Source of the DNA: Acanthosoma haemorrhoidale
Lineage: Eukaryota > Arthropoda > Insecta > Hemiptera > Acanthosomatidae
NCBI GenBank assembly: GCA_930367205.1
Contig: OV884012.1
Span: 38,145,520-38,209,519, forward strand
Reading direction: 5' to 3'
Length of the DNA: 64,000 bases
Below the pieces are notes generated by a model. That model was not told the origin of the DNA and did not search any database. It saw only the letters and a list, made by a program, of their open reading frames with translations. Both the position numbers and the translations under genes were made by a program. Shown here one piece after another: positions 52,901 through 63,260 of this stretch (position 1 is the first letter of the stretch; every line of letters starts with the position of its first letter).

Positions 52901-55900
52901 TGAATCCAATGGTTGTATTAGTTTTTAAATATCTCCAATACTTAAGGAGATATCGCGGTTTAAAGTAATTGTGTATTGCTGGTTTAGTATCCTTTTTAAA
53001 TGAAGGGGCAACGAGGGTTTTTGGAAGATAATTATTAAACTAGTGGAGATATTCAACTGTAAACAGTTAGAAACTGTTTAGAATGTTTTTCTTTATAAAT
53101 GGTGAAAGTTTCTGCAAAAAAGAGAACATTGATGTTTTGAGAAAAAAACAAAGTCTAATACATGCATTTTTTTTTTACCTAAAAAAAAAAGGTCTTTGAT
53201 TTCTTTTATATTGACGTCCTTGATGCAGTTTTTCATCCTGAATCCAATGGTGGTATTAGTTTTTAAATATCTCCAATACTTAAGAAGATATCACGGTTTA
53301 AAGATATTGTGTATTGCGGGTTTAGTATCCTTTTTAAATGAAGGGGTAACGAGGGTTTTTGGAAGATAATTATTAAACTAGTGGAGATATCGAACTGTAA
53401 ACAGTTAGAAACTGTTTAGAATGTCTTTCTTTATAAATAGTGAAAGTTTCTGCAAAAAACAGAACATTGATGTTTTGAGAAAAAAACAAAGTCTAATACA
53501 TGCATTTTTTTTTACCTAAAAAAAAAAAGATCTTTGATTTCTTTTATATTGACGTCCTTGATGCAGTTTTTCATCCTCAATCCAATGGTGGTATTAGTTT
53601 TTAAATATCTCCAATACTTAAGGAGATATCGCGGTTTAAAGTAATTGTGTATTGCTGGTTTAGTATCCTTTTTAAATGAAGGGGCAACGAGGGTTTTTGG
53701 AAGATAATTATTAAACTAGTGGAGATATTCAACTGTAAACAGTTAGAAACTGTTTAGAATGTTTTTCTTTATAAATGGTGAAAGTTTCTGCAAAAAAGAG
53801 AACATTGATGTTTTGAGAAAAAAACAAAGTCAAATACATGCATTTTTTTTTTACCTAAAAAAAAAAGGTCTTTGATTTCTTTTATATTGACGTCCTTGAT
53901 GCAGTTTTTCATCCTGAATCCAATGGTGGTATTAGTTTTTAAATATCCCCAATACTTAAGGAGATATCACGGTTTAAAGATAGTGTGTATTGCGGGTTTA
54001 GTATCCTTTTTAAATGAAGGGGCAACGAGGGTTTATGGAAGATAATTATTAAACTAGTGGAGATATCGAACTGTAAACAGTTAGAAACTGTTTAGAATGT
54101 CTTTCTTTATAAATAGTGAAAGTTTCTGCAAAAAACAGAACATTGATGTTTTGAGAAAAAAACAAGGTCTAATACATGCATTTTTTTTTTACCTAAAAGA
54201 AAAAAGGTCTTTGATTTCTTTTATATTGACGTCCCTGATGTAGTTTTTCATCCTGAATCCAATGGTGGTATTAGTTTTTAAATATCTCCAATACTTAAGG
54301 AGATATCGCGGTTTAAAGTAATTGTGTATTGCTGGTTTAGTATCCTTTTTAAATGAAGGGGCAACGAGGGTTTTTGGAAGATAATTATTAAACTAGTGGA
54401 GATATTCAACTGTAAACAGTTAGAAACTGTTTAGAATGTTTTTCTTTATAAATGGTGAAAGTTTCTGCAAAAAAGAGAACATTGATGTTTTGAGAAAAAA
54501 ACAAAGTCTAATACATGCATTTTTTTTTTACCTAAAAAAAAAAAGGTCGTTGATTTCTTTTATATTGACGTCCTTGATGCAGGTTTTCATCCTGAATCCA
54601 ATGGTGGTATTAGTTTTTAAATATCTCCAATACTTAAGGAGATATCGCGGTTTAAAGATAGTGTGTATTGCTAGTTTAGTATCCTTTTTAAATGAAGGGG
54701 CAACGAGGGTTTTTGGAAGATAATTATTAAACTAGTGGAGATATTCAACTGTAAACAGTTAGAAACTGTTTAGAATGTTTTTCTTTATAAATGGTGAAAG
54801 TTTCTGCAAAAAACAGAACATTGATGTTTTGAGAAAAAAACAAAGTCTAATACATGCATTTTTTTTTTACCTAAAAAAAAAAAGGTCGTTGATTTCTTTT
54901 ATATTGACGTCCTTGATGCAGGTTTTCATCCTGAATCCAATGGTGGTATTAGTTTTTAAATATCTCCAATACTTAAGGAGATATCGCGGTTTAAAGATAG
55001 TGTGTATTGCTGGTTTAGTATCCTTTTTAAATGAAGGGGCAACGAGGGTTTTTGGAAGATAATTATTAAACTAGTGGAGATATCGAACTGTAAACAGTTA
55101 GAAACTGTTTAGAATGTTTTTCTTTATAAATGGTGAAAGTTTCTGCAAAAAAGAGAACATTGATGTTTTGAGAAAAAAACAAAGTCAAATACATGCATTT
55201 TTTTTTTACCTAAAAAAAAAAGGTCTTTGATTTCTTTTATATTGACGTCCTTGATGCAGTTTTTCATCCTGAATCCAATGGTGGTATTAGTTTTTAAATA
55301 TCCCCAATACTTAAGGAGATATCACGGTTTAAAGTAATTGTGTATTGCTGGTTTAGTATCCTTTTTAAATGAAGGGGCAACGAGGGTTTTTGGAAGATAA
55401 TTATTAAACTAGTGGAGATATTCAACTGTAAACAGTTAGAAACTGTTTAGAATGTTTTTCTTTATAAATGGTGAAAGTTTCTGCAAAAAACAGAACATTG
55501 ATGTTTTGAGAAAAAAACAAAGTCTAATACATGCATTTTTTTTTTACCTAAAAAAAAAAAGGTCGTTGATTTCTTTTATATTGACGTCCTTGATGCAGGT
55601 TTTCATCCTGAATCCAATGGTGGTATTAGTTTTTAAATATCTCCAATACTTAAGGAGATATCGCGGTTTAAAGATAGTGTGTATTGCTGGTTTAGTATCC
55701 TTTTTAAATGAAGGGGCAACGAGGGTTTTTGGAAGATAATTATTAAACTAGTGGAGATATCGAACTGTAAACAGTTAGAAACTGTTTAGAATGTTTTTCT
55801 TTATAAATGGTGAAAGTTTCTGCAAAAAAGAGAACATTGATGTTTTGAGAAAAAAACAAAGTCTAATACATGCATTTTTTTTTTACCTAAAAAAAAAAAG

Positions 55901-57148
55901 GTCGTTGATTTCTTTTATATTGACGTCCTTGATGCAGGTTTTCATCCTGAATCCAATGGTGGTATTAGTTTTTAAATATCTCCAATACTTAAGGAGATAT
56001 CGCGGTTTAAAGATAGTGTGTATTGCTAGTTTAGTATCCTTTTTAAATGAAGGGGCAACGAGGGTTTTTGGAAGATAATTATTAAACTAGTGGAGATATT
56101 CAACTGTAAACAGTTAGAAACTGTTTAGAATGTTTTTCTTTATAAATGGTGAAAGTTTCTGCAAAAAACAGAACATTGATGTTTTGAGAAAAAAACAAAG
56201 TCTAATACATGCATTTTTTTTTTACCTAAAAAAAAAGGTCTTTGATTTCTTTTATATTGACGTCCTTGATGCAGTTTTTCATCCTGAATCCAATGGTGGT
56301 ATTAGTTTTTAAATATCCCCAATACTTAAGGAGATATCACGGTTTAAAGATAGTGTGTATTGCGGGTTTAGTATCCTTTTTAAATGAAGGGGCAACGAGG
56401 GTTTTTGGAAGATAATTATTAAACTAGTGGAGATATCGAACTTTAAACAGTTAGAAACTGTTTAGAATGTTTTTCTTTATAAATGGTGAAAGTTTCTGCA
56501 AAAAAGAGAACATTGATGTTTTGAGAAAAAAACAAAGTCAAATACATGCATTTTTTTTTTACCTAAAAAAAAAAAGATCTTTGATTTCTTTTATATTGAC
56601 GTCCTTGATGCAGTTTTTCATCCTGAATCCAATGGTGGTATTAGTTTTTAAATATCTCCAATACTTAAGGAGATATCACGGTTTAAAGATAGTGTGTATT
56701 GCGGGTTTAGTATCCTTTTTAAATGAAGGGGCAACGAGGGTTTTTAGAAGATAATTATTAAACTAGTGGAGATATCGAACTGTAAACAGTTAGAAACTGT
56801 TTAGAATGTCTTTCTTTATAAATAGTGAAAGTTTCTGCAAAAAAGAGAACATTGATGTTTTGAGAAAAAAACAAAGTCTAATTAATACATGCATTTTTTT
56901 TTACCTAAAAAAAAAAAAGGTCTTTGATTTCTTTTATATTGACGTCCTTGATGCAGTTTTTCATCCTGAATCCAATGGTGGTATTAGTTTTTAAATATCT
57001 CCAATACTTAAGGAGATATCACGGTTTAAAGTAATTGTGTATTGCTGGTTTAGTATCCTTTTTAAATGAAGGGGCAACGAGGGTTTTTGGAAGATAATTA
57101 TTAAACTAGTGGAGATATTCAACTGTAAACAGTTAGAAACTGTTTAGA
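46975..57148 (+). repeat. Direct tandem duplication of a 15-monomer, 5,087-bp unit
   Basis: The units from 46975 to 51719 repeat in the same order from 52062 to 56806, every pair exactly 5,087 bp apart, so the two copies abut (46975-52061 and 52062-57148). Rare markers repeat in both: the TTACTTTTTAAA variant (about 47149 and 52236) and the AAAAGAAAA/CCCTGATGTAG unit (49011 and 54098). Only a handful of base differences are visible, such as AAACAG versus AAGAG at 49349/54436, so this looks like the youngest large duplication in the window. Confidence 0.88.
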
Positions 57149-60100
57149 ATGTTTTTCTTTATAAATGGTGAAAGTTTCTGCAAAAAAGAGAACATTGATG
57201 TTTTGAGAAAAAAACAAAGTCTAATACATGCATTTTTTTTTTACCTAAAAAAAAAAGGTCTTTGATTTCTTTTATATTGACGTCCTTGATGCAGTTTTTC
57301 ATCCTGAATCCAATGGTGGTATTAGTTTTTAAATATCTCCAATACTTAAGAAGATATCACGGTTTAAAGATATTGTGTATTGCGGGTTTAGTATCCTTTT
57401 TAAATGAAGGGGTAACGAGGGTTTTTGGAAGATAATTATTAAACTAGTGGAGATATCGAACTGTAAACAGTTAGAAACTGTTTAGAATGTCTTTCTTTAT
57501 AAATAGTGAAAGTTTCTGCAAAAAACAGAACATTGATGTTTTGAGAAAAAAACAAAGTCTAATACATGCATTTTTTTTTACCTAAAAAAAAAAAGATCTT
57601 TGATTTCTTTTATATTGACGTCCTTGATGCAGTTTTTCATCCTGAATCCAATGGTTGTATTAGTTTTTAAATATCTCCAATACTTAAGGAGATATCGCGG
57701 TTTAAAGTAATTGTGTATTGCTGGTTTAGTATCCTTTTTAAATGAAGGGGCAACGAGGGTTTTTGGAAGATAATTATTAAACTAGTGGAGATATTCAACT
57801 GTAAACAGTTAGAAACTGTTTAGAATGTTTTTCTTTATAAATGGTGAAAGTTTCTGCAAAAAAGAGAACATTGATGTTTTGAGAAAAAAACAAAGTCTAA
57901 TACATGCATTTTTTTTTTACCTAAAAAAAAAAGGTCTTTGATTTCTTTTATATTGACGTCCTTGATGCAGTTTTTCATCCTGAATCCAATGGTGGTATTA
58001 GTTTTTAAATATCTCCAATACTTAAGAAGATATCACGGTTTAAAGATATTGTGTATTGCGGGTTTAGTATCCTTTTTAAATGAAGGGGTAACGAGGGTTT
58101 TTGGAAGATAATTATTAAACTAGTGGAGATATCGAACTGTAAACAGTTAGAAACTGTTTAGAATGTCTTTCTTTATAAATAGTGAAAGTTTCTGCAAAAA
58201 ACAGAACATTGATGTTTTGAGAAAAAAACAAGGTCTAATACATGCATTTTTTTTTACCTAAAAAAAAAAAGATCTTTGATTTCTTTTATATTGACGTCCT
58301 TGATGCAGTTTTTCATCCTCAATCCAATGGTGGTATTAGTTTTTAAATATCTCCAATACTTAAGGAGATATCGCGGTTTAAAGTAATTGTGTATTGCTGG
58401 TTTAGTATCCTTTTTAAATGAAGGGGCAACGAGGGTTTTTGGAAGATAATTATTAAACTAGTGGAGATATTCAACTGTAAACAGTTAGAAACTGTTTAGA
58501 ATGTTTTTCTTTATAAATGGTGAAAGTTTCTGCAAAAAAGAGAACATTGATGTTTTGAGAAAAAAACAAAGTCAAATACATGCATTTTTTTTTTACCTAA
58601 AAAAAAAAGGTCTTTGATTTCTTTTATATTGACGTCCTTGATGCAGTTTTTCATCCTGAATCCAATGGTGGTATTAGTTTTTAAATATCCCCAATACTTA
58701 AGGAGATATCACGGTTTAAAGATAGTGTGTATTGCGGGTTTAGTATCCTTTTTAAATGAAGGGGCAACGAGGGTTTATGGAAGATAATTATTAAACTAGT
58801 GGAGATATCGAACTGTAAACAGTTAGAAACTGTTTAGAATGTCTTTCTTTATAAATAGTGAAAGTTTCTGCAAAAAACAGAACATTGATGTTTTGAGAAA
58901 AAAACAAGGTCTAATACATGCATTTTTTTTTTACCTAAAAGAAAAAAGGTCTTTGATTTCTTTTATATTGACGTCCCTGATGTAGTTTTTCATCCTGAAT
59001 CCAATGGTGGTATTAGTTTTTAAATATCTCCAATACTTAAGGAGATATCGCGGTTTAAAGTAATTGTGTATTGCTGGTTTAGTATCCTTTTTAAATGAAG
59101 GGGCAACGAGGGTTTTTGGAAGATAATTATTAAACTAGTGGAGATATTCAACTGTAAACAGTTAGAAACTGTTTAGAATGTTTTTCTTTATAAATGGTGA
59201 AAGTTTCTGCAAAAAACAGAACATTGATGTTTTGAGAAAAAAACAAAGTCTAATACATGCATTTTTTTTTTACCTAAAAAAAAAAAGGTCGTTGATTTCT
59301 TTTATATTGACGTCCTTGATGCAGGTTTTCATCCTGAATCCAATGGTGGTATTAGTTTTTAAATATCTCCAATACTTAAGGAGATATCGCGGTTTAAAGA
59401 TAGTGTGTATTGCTAGTTTAGTATCCTTTTTAAATGAAGGGGCAACGAGGGTTTTTGGAAGATAATTATTAAACTAGTGGAGATATTCAACTGTAAACAG
59501 TTAGAAACTGTTTAGAATGTTTTTCTTTATAAATGGTGAAAGTTTCTGCAAAAAACAGAACATTGATGTTTTGAGAAAAAAACAAAGTCTAATACATGCA
59601 TTTTTTTTTTACCTAAAAAAAAAAAGGTCGTTGATTTCTTTTATATTGACGTCCTTGATGCAGGTTTTCATCCTGAATCCAATGGTGGTATTAGTTTTTA
59701 AATATCTCCAATACTTAAGGAGATATCGCGGTTTAAAGATAGTGTGTATTGCTGGTTTAGTATCCTTTTTAAATGAAGGGGCAACGAGGGTTTTTGGAAG
59801 ATAATTATTAAACTAGTGGAGATATTCAACTGTAAACAGTTAGAAACTGTTTAGAATGTTTTTCTTTATAAATGGTGAAAGTTTCTGCAAAAAAGAGAAC
59901 ATTGATGTTTTGAGAAAAAAACAAAGTCAAATACATGCATTTTTTTTTTACCTAAAAAAAAAAAGATCTTTGATTTCTTTTATATTGACGTCCTTGATGC
60001 AGTTTTTCATCCTGAATCCAATGGTGGTATTAGTTTTTAAATATCTCCAATACTTAAGGAGATATCACGGTTTAAAGATAGTGTGTATTGCGGGTTTAGT

Positions 60101-60194
60101 ATCCTTTTTAAATGAAGGGGCAACGAGGGTTTTTAGAAGATAATTATTAAACTAGTGGAGATATCGAACTGTAAACAGTTAGAAACTGTTTAGA
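56467..60194 (+). repeat. Satellite block D, right copy (offset 16,618)
   Basis: Partner of 39849-43576, overlapping the end of the 5,087-bp tandem pair. A private AAGGTCTAAT change appears in the unit starting near 58164. Confidence 0.82.
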
Positions 60195-61211
60195 ATGTCT
60201 TTCTTTATAAATAGTGAAAGTTTCTGCAAAAAAGAGAACATTGATGTTTTGAGAAAAAAACAAAGTCTAATACATGCATTTTTTTTTTACCTAAAAAAAA
60301 AAAGGTCGTTGATTTCTTTTATATTGACGTCCTTGATGCAGGTTTTCATCCTGAATCCAATGGTGGTATTAGTTTTTAAATATCTCCAATACTTAAGGAG
60401 ATATCGCGGTTTAAAGATAGTGTGTATTGCTAGTTTAGTATCCTTTTTAAATGAAGGGGCAACGAGGGTTTTTGGAAGATAATTATTAAACTAGTGGAGA
60501 TATTCAACTGTAAACAGTTAGAAACTGTTTAGAATGTTTTTCTTTATAAATGGTGAAAGTTTCTGCAAAAAACAGAACATTGATGTTTTGAGAAAAAAAC
60601 AAAGTCTAATACATGCATTTTTTTTTTACCTAAAAAAAAAAAGGTCGTTGATTTCTTTTATATTGACGTCCTTGATGCAGGTTTTCATCCTGAATCCAAT
60701 GGTGGTATTAGTTTTTAAATATCTCCAATACTTAAGGAGATATCGCGGTTTAAAGATAGTGTGTATTGCTGGTTTAGTATCCTTTTTAAATGAAGGGGCA
60801 ACGAGGGTTTTTGGAAGATAATTATTAAACTAGTGGAGATATTCAACTGTAAACAGTTAGAAACTGTTTAGAATGTTTTTCTTTATAAATGGTGAAAGTT
60901 TCTGCAAAAAAGAGAACATTGATGTTTTGAGAAAAAAACAAAGTCAAATACATGCATTTTTTTTTTACCTAAAAAAAAAAAGATCTTTGATTTCTTTTAT
61001 ATTGACGTCCTTGATGCAGTTTTTCATCCTGAATCCAATGGTGGTATTAGTTTTTAAATATCTCCAATACTTAAGGAGATATCACGGTTTAAAGATAGTG
61101 TGTATTGCGGGTTTAGTATCCTTTTTAAATGAAGGGGCAACGAGGGTTTTTAGAAGATAATTATTAAACTAGTGGAGATATCGAACTGTAAACAGTTAGA
61201 AACTGTTTAGA
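59178..61211 (+). repeat. Tandem 3-monomer repeat, period 1,017 bp
   Basis: Unit types at 59178, 59517 and 59856 recur at 60195, 60534 and 60873. The head of the 60195 unit has the GTCTTT/AATAGTG/AAGAG haplotype, while its body and tail are those of the 59178 type, so the junction of this duplication lies inside 60195. Confidence 0.82.
60195..60482 (+). repeat. Chimeric monomer at a duplication junction
   Basis: The first ~80 bases match the S-start, AAGAGAAC units (as at 43577 or 61212). From the CTAATACATG segment on it matches the F-start GGTCG...GCTAG type at 59178. This head/tail hybrid is what one unequal crossover between two monomer classes would leave. The open frame seen across it has no independent support as a gene. 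Confidence 0.75.
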
Positions 61212-62352
61212 ATGTCTTTCTTTATAAATAGTGAAAGTTTCTGCAAAAAAGAGAACATTGATGTTTTGAGAAAAAAACAAAGTCTAATTAATACATGCAT
61301 TTTTTTTTACCTAAAAAAAAAAAAGGTCTTTGATTTCTTTTATATTGACGTCCTTGATGCAGTTTTTCATCCTGAATCCAATGGTGGTATTAGTTTTTAA
61401 ATATCTCCAATACTTAAGGAGATATCACGGTTTAAAGTAATTGTGTATTGCTGGTTTAGTATCCTTTTTAAATGAAGGGGCAACGAGGGTTTTTGGAAGA
61501 TAATTATTAAACTAGTGGAGATATTCAACTGTAAACAGTTAGAAACTGTTTAGAATGTTTTTCTTTATAAATGGTGAAAGTTTCTGCAAAAAAGAGAACA
61601 TTGATGTTTTGAGAAAAAAACAAAGTCAAATACATGCATTTTTTTTTTACCTAAAAAAAAAAGGTCTTTGATTTCTTTTATATTGACGTCCTTGATGCAG
61701 GTTTTCATCCTGAATCCAATGGTGGTATTAGTTTTTAAATATCCCCAATACTTAAGGAGATATCACGGTTTAAAGATAGTGTGTATTGCGGGTTTAGTAT
61801 CCTTTTTAAATGAAGGGGCAACGAGGGTTTATGGAAGATAATTATTAAACTAGTGGAGATATCGAACTGTAAACAGTTAGAAACTGTTTAGAATGTCTTT
61901 CTTTATAAATAGTGAAAGTTTCTGCAAAAAACAGAACATTGATGTTTTGAGAAAAAAACAAGGTCTAATACATGCATTTTTTTTTTACCTAAAAAAAAAA
62001 AGATCTTTGATTTCTTTTATATTGACGTCCTTGATGCAGTTTTTCATCCTCAATCCAATGGTGGTATTAGTTTTTAAATATCTCCAATACTTAAGGAGAT
62101 ATCGCGGTTTAAAGTAATTGTGTATTGCTGGTTTAGTATCCTTTTTAAATGAAGGGGCAACGAGGGTTTTTGGAAGATAATTATTAAACTAGTGGAGATA
62201 TTCAACTGTAAACAGTTAGAAACTGTTTAGAATGTTTTTCTTTATAAATGGTGAAAGTTTCTGCAAAAAAGAGAACATTGATGTTTTGAGAAAAAAACAA
62301 AGTCTAATACATGCATTTTTTTTTTACTTAAAAAAAAAAAGGTCTTTGATTT

Positions 62353-62466
62353 GTATGAAACTTGGATGCTATATGAAGGACACTAAACTCTATATATAGG
62401 AGCAGTCTGTTCCTCTCTATATAAACAGGAGAGAGAGAGAAATTTTGTTAAAAATTTGAATAAATA
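62353..62466. mobile_element. 114-bp insertion with 5-bp target duplication (possible LTR-like or MITE-like fragment)
   Basis: Aligning to neighbouring monomers, GATTT (62348-62352) is repeated at 62467-62471 and the following 14 bases match the unit with two substitutions. The insertion is therefore exactly bounded by a 5-bp direct repeat. Inside are CTATATATAGG (62390-62400), TATATAAA (62418-62425), a (GA)6 run (62429-62440) and AATAAA (62459-62464). GGAGCAG and CTGTTCC form an imperfect hairpin between the two TATA-like words. There are no terminal inverted repeats and no TG...CA ends at the duplication boundary, so I cannot assign a family. The TATA plus AATAAA content resembles a very short LTR, but this is inference. 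Confidence 0.6.
62390..62425. promoter_or_regulatory. Paired TATA-like words in imperfect palindrome
   Basis: CTATATATAGG and CTATATAAAC flank GGAGCAG-T-CTGTTCC. The arrangement is symmetric enough to read as TATA on either strand. There is no transcript or start-site evidence in the sequence, so promoter function is only a suggestion. Confidence 0.3.
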
Positions 62467-62557
62467 GATTTTTTTCATATTGACGTCCTTGATGCAGTTT
62501 TTCATCCTGAATCCAATGGTGATATTAGTTTTTAAATATCTCCAATACTTAAGGAGA

Positions 62558-62940
62558 AGGTTGGGTTGGGGCCGAGGGGTGGTCAAACGTGCTTGTACTT
62601 CTTCGGATCTGTTCTACGTTTCGCTTTACCACCGCTTCATAAAGTTTCCCTAAGTAATGTACTTTGCCGAGAACTGTAGATTTTTTTCCAAACTTCCATA
62701 TCGATTTGCTGATGTAAATTCGTACTTGCACCCTGTCTCCACGTCAAATTTTAGATGTTGCTTTCTTGTTCCTGAGACTTTTGATCTAGTTTTTCAATTG
62801 GTCCAATTTTCTTCTAGTCAGACAATTAGTCTTCGGTTTAGAAACGCCAGAGACTCCATCTCGTTCAAAAGCTGTGCTCTCTAGTAAAACAAACATTTGA
62901 TGGATTTTCTCGTGTACCGTTCCTGTCTCGTTAACCATAG
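62558..62940 (-). pseudogene. Integrase C-terminal region of the pol remnant
   Basis: A frame-shifted stretch near 62900-62970 (LKNRLESMVNE...HEKIHQ) continues the core helix. After stops, RGDRVQVRIYISKSIWKFG and VLGKVHYL lead to KRNVEQIRRS (62597-62626), matching the 'GD.V.VR.Y....W..G.....GK..Y.V......KRHVNQIR' pattern that closes Ty3/gypsy integrases. The last residues (STFDHPSAPTQP) run right up to the satellite boundary. The 60-codon open frame at 62549-62731 is a piece of this domain that reads into the satellite before stopping. Confidence 0.82.
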
Positions 62941-63260
62941 ATTCCAATCTATTTTTGAGGGTTTTGGGCTAATATTTTTGTTTGGAGTGGTGCCTGGGTG
63001 TCCTGGAGCAATAGTTGTATGCAGAATTCCATTTCTATATAGGAATGATTGAAATGCTTCAGATTTGAAAATTGAAGCGTCGTCACTCACTAAGGCACAC
63101 GACATCCCGTTCTTGCTGAATACCTCACTTAGATTCCTGATAGTTGAGTCACGTCAATTGTAGGTACAGATTGTTGGCTCATCGCTTCTGCCCATTTAGA
63201 TAAGGCATCTACTACTATGAGGGACCTTAGGGAAAGCTTAATGAATATTAATTATTCCCC
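62940..63260 (-). pseudogene. Integrase catalytic core (DDE) of the pol remnant
   Basis: LIVVDALSKWAEAM (63180-63221) matches the family 'VVVDAYSKW.E' and keeps the first catalytic Asp (codon 63207-63209). VSDDA (around 63076-63090) keeps the Asp of 'VSDNG', the second catalytic residue, with the usual NG changed to DA. SEAFQSFLYRNGILHTTIAP (63004-63063) is the following conserved helix and strand, leading into GHPGT. After this the frame breaks near 62980, where the 'NGQAER' motif with the catalytic Glu is expected. The Glu is not recognisable in any frame, so the core is inactive. An unbroken stretch of 74 codons (62881-63105) covers only part of the domain. Confidence 0.85.

Larger units (their letters stand above)
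704..62557 (+). repeat. Main satellite DNA array, ~339-bp monomer, ~182 tandem units
   Basis: Counting the unit start from 896 to 62232 gives 182 occurrences and 181 intervals averaging about 338.9 bp. There are partial units at 704-895 and at the right end. The spacer lengths 337, 339, 340 and 343 mostly reflect the A-run length and a 4-bp TTAA insertion in the CTAATAC segment. Units vary at about 16 recurrent sites, including GTTTTT/GTCTTT, AAACAG/AAGAG, GTCTAA/GTCAAA, GGTCG/GGTCT/GATCT, CAGGTTTTC/CAGTTTTTC, CCTGAAT/CCTCAAT, ATCTCC/ATCCCC, AAGGAG/AAGAAG, ATCGCGG/ATCACGG, GCGGG/GCTGG/GCTAG and GGCAAC/GGTAAC. A unit near twice 170 bp is a length often seen in centromeric or heterochromatic satellites, but location on the chromosome cannot be read from this window. 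No gene interrupts the array. Confidence 0.97.
62232..62557 (+). repeat. Last satellite monomer, interrupted, truncated and diverged
   Basis: Normal up to GATTT at 62348-62352, then broken by a 114-bp insertion, then resuming at 62472 and stopping at 62557 in the middle of the GGAGATAT arm. It carries changes not seen in the interior: ACTTAAA for ACCTAAA near 62327, TTTTCATATT for CTTTTATATT after the insertion, and GGTGATATT for GGTGGTATT near 62520. Edge units of satellite arrays commonly escape homogenisation, which fits. Confidence 0.88.

Noticed and set aside
896..62117. About 150 open frames of 60-95 codons beginning MFFFINGES or MSFFINSES, as a tandem gene family
   Set aside because: They are the same satellite unit read repeatedly; single-base A-run changes switch frames freely, many units have no frame at all, and there is no stable stop, codon bias or flanking gene structure. 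I do not annotate them as genes.
62352..62477. Solo LTR with TG...CA ends (TGTATG...TTTCA)
   Set aside because: TG and CA can be found near both ends, but using them leaves no target duplication, whereas the GATTT boundaries align exactly with the intact monomer. An LTR remains possible but not with these ends.
704..62557. CRISPR array
   Set aside because: The whole 339-bp unit repeats without unique spacers, and the context is eukaryotic.
62383..62586. Minus-strand 67-codon open frame
   Set aside because: It crosses from the pol end through satellite into the 114-bp insertion, so it is a chance composite of three unrelated pieces.
62657..62884. Plus-strand 75-codon open frame beside the array
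   Set aside because: It lies antisense to the integrase C-terminal region, whose family motifs are recognisable; a shadow frame.
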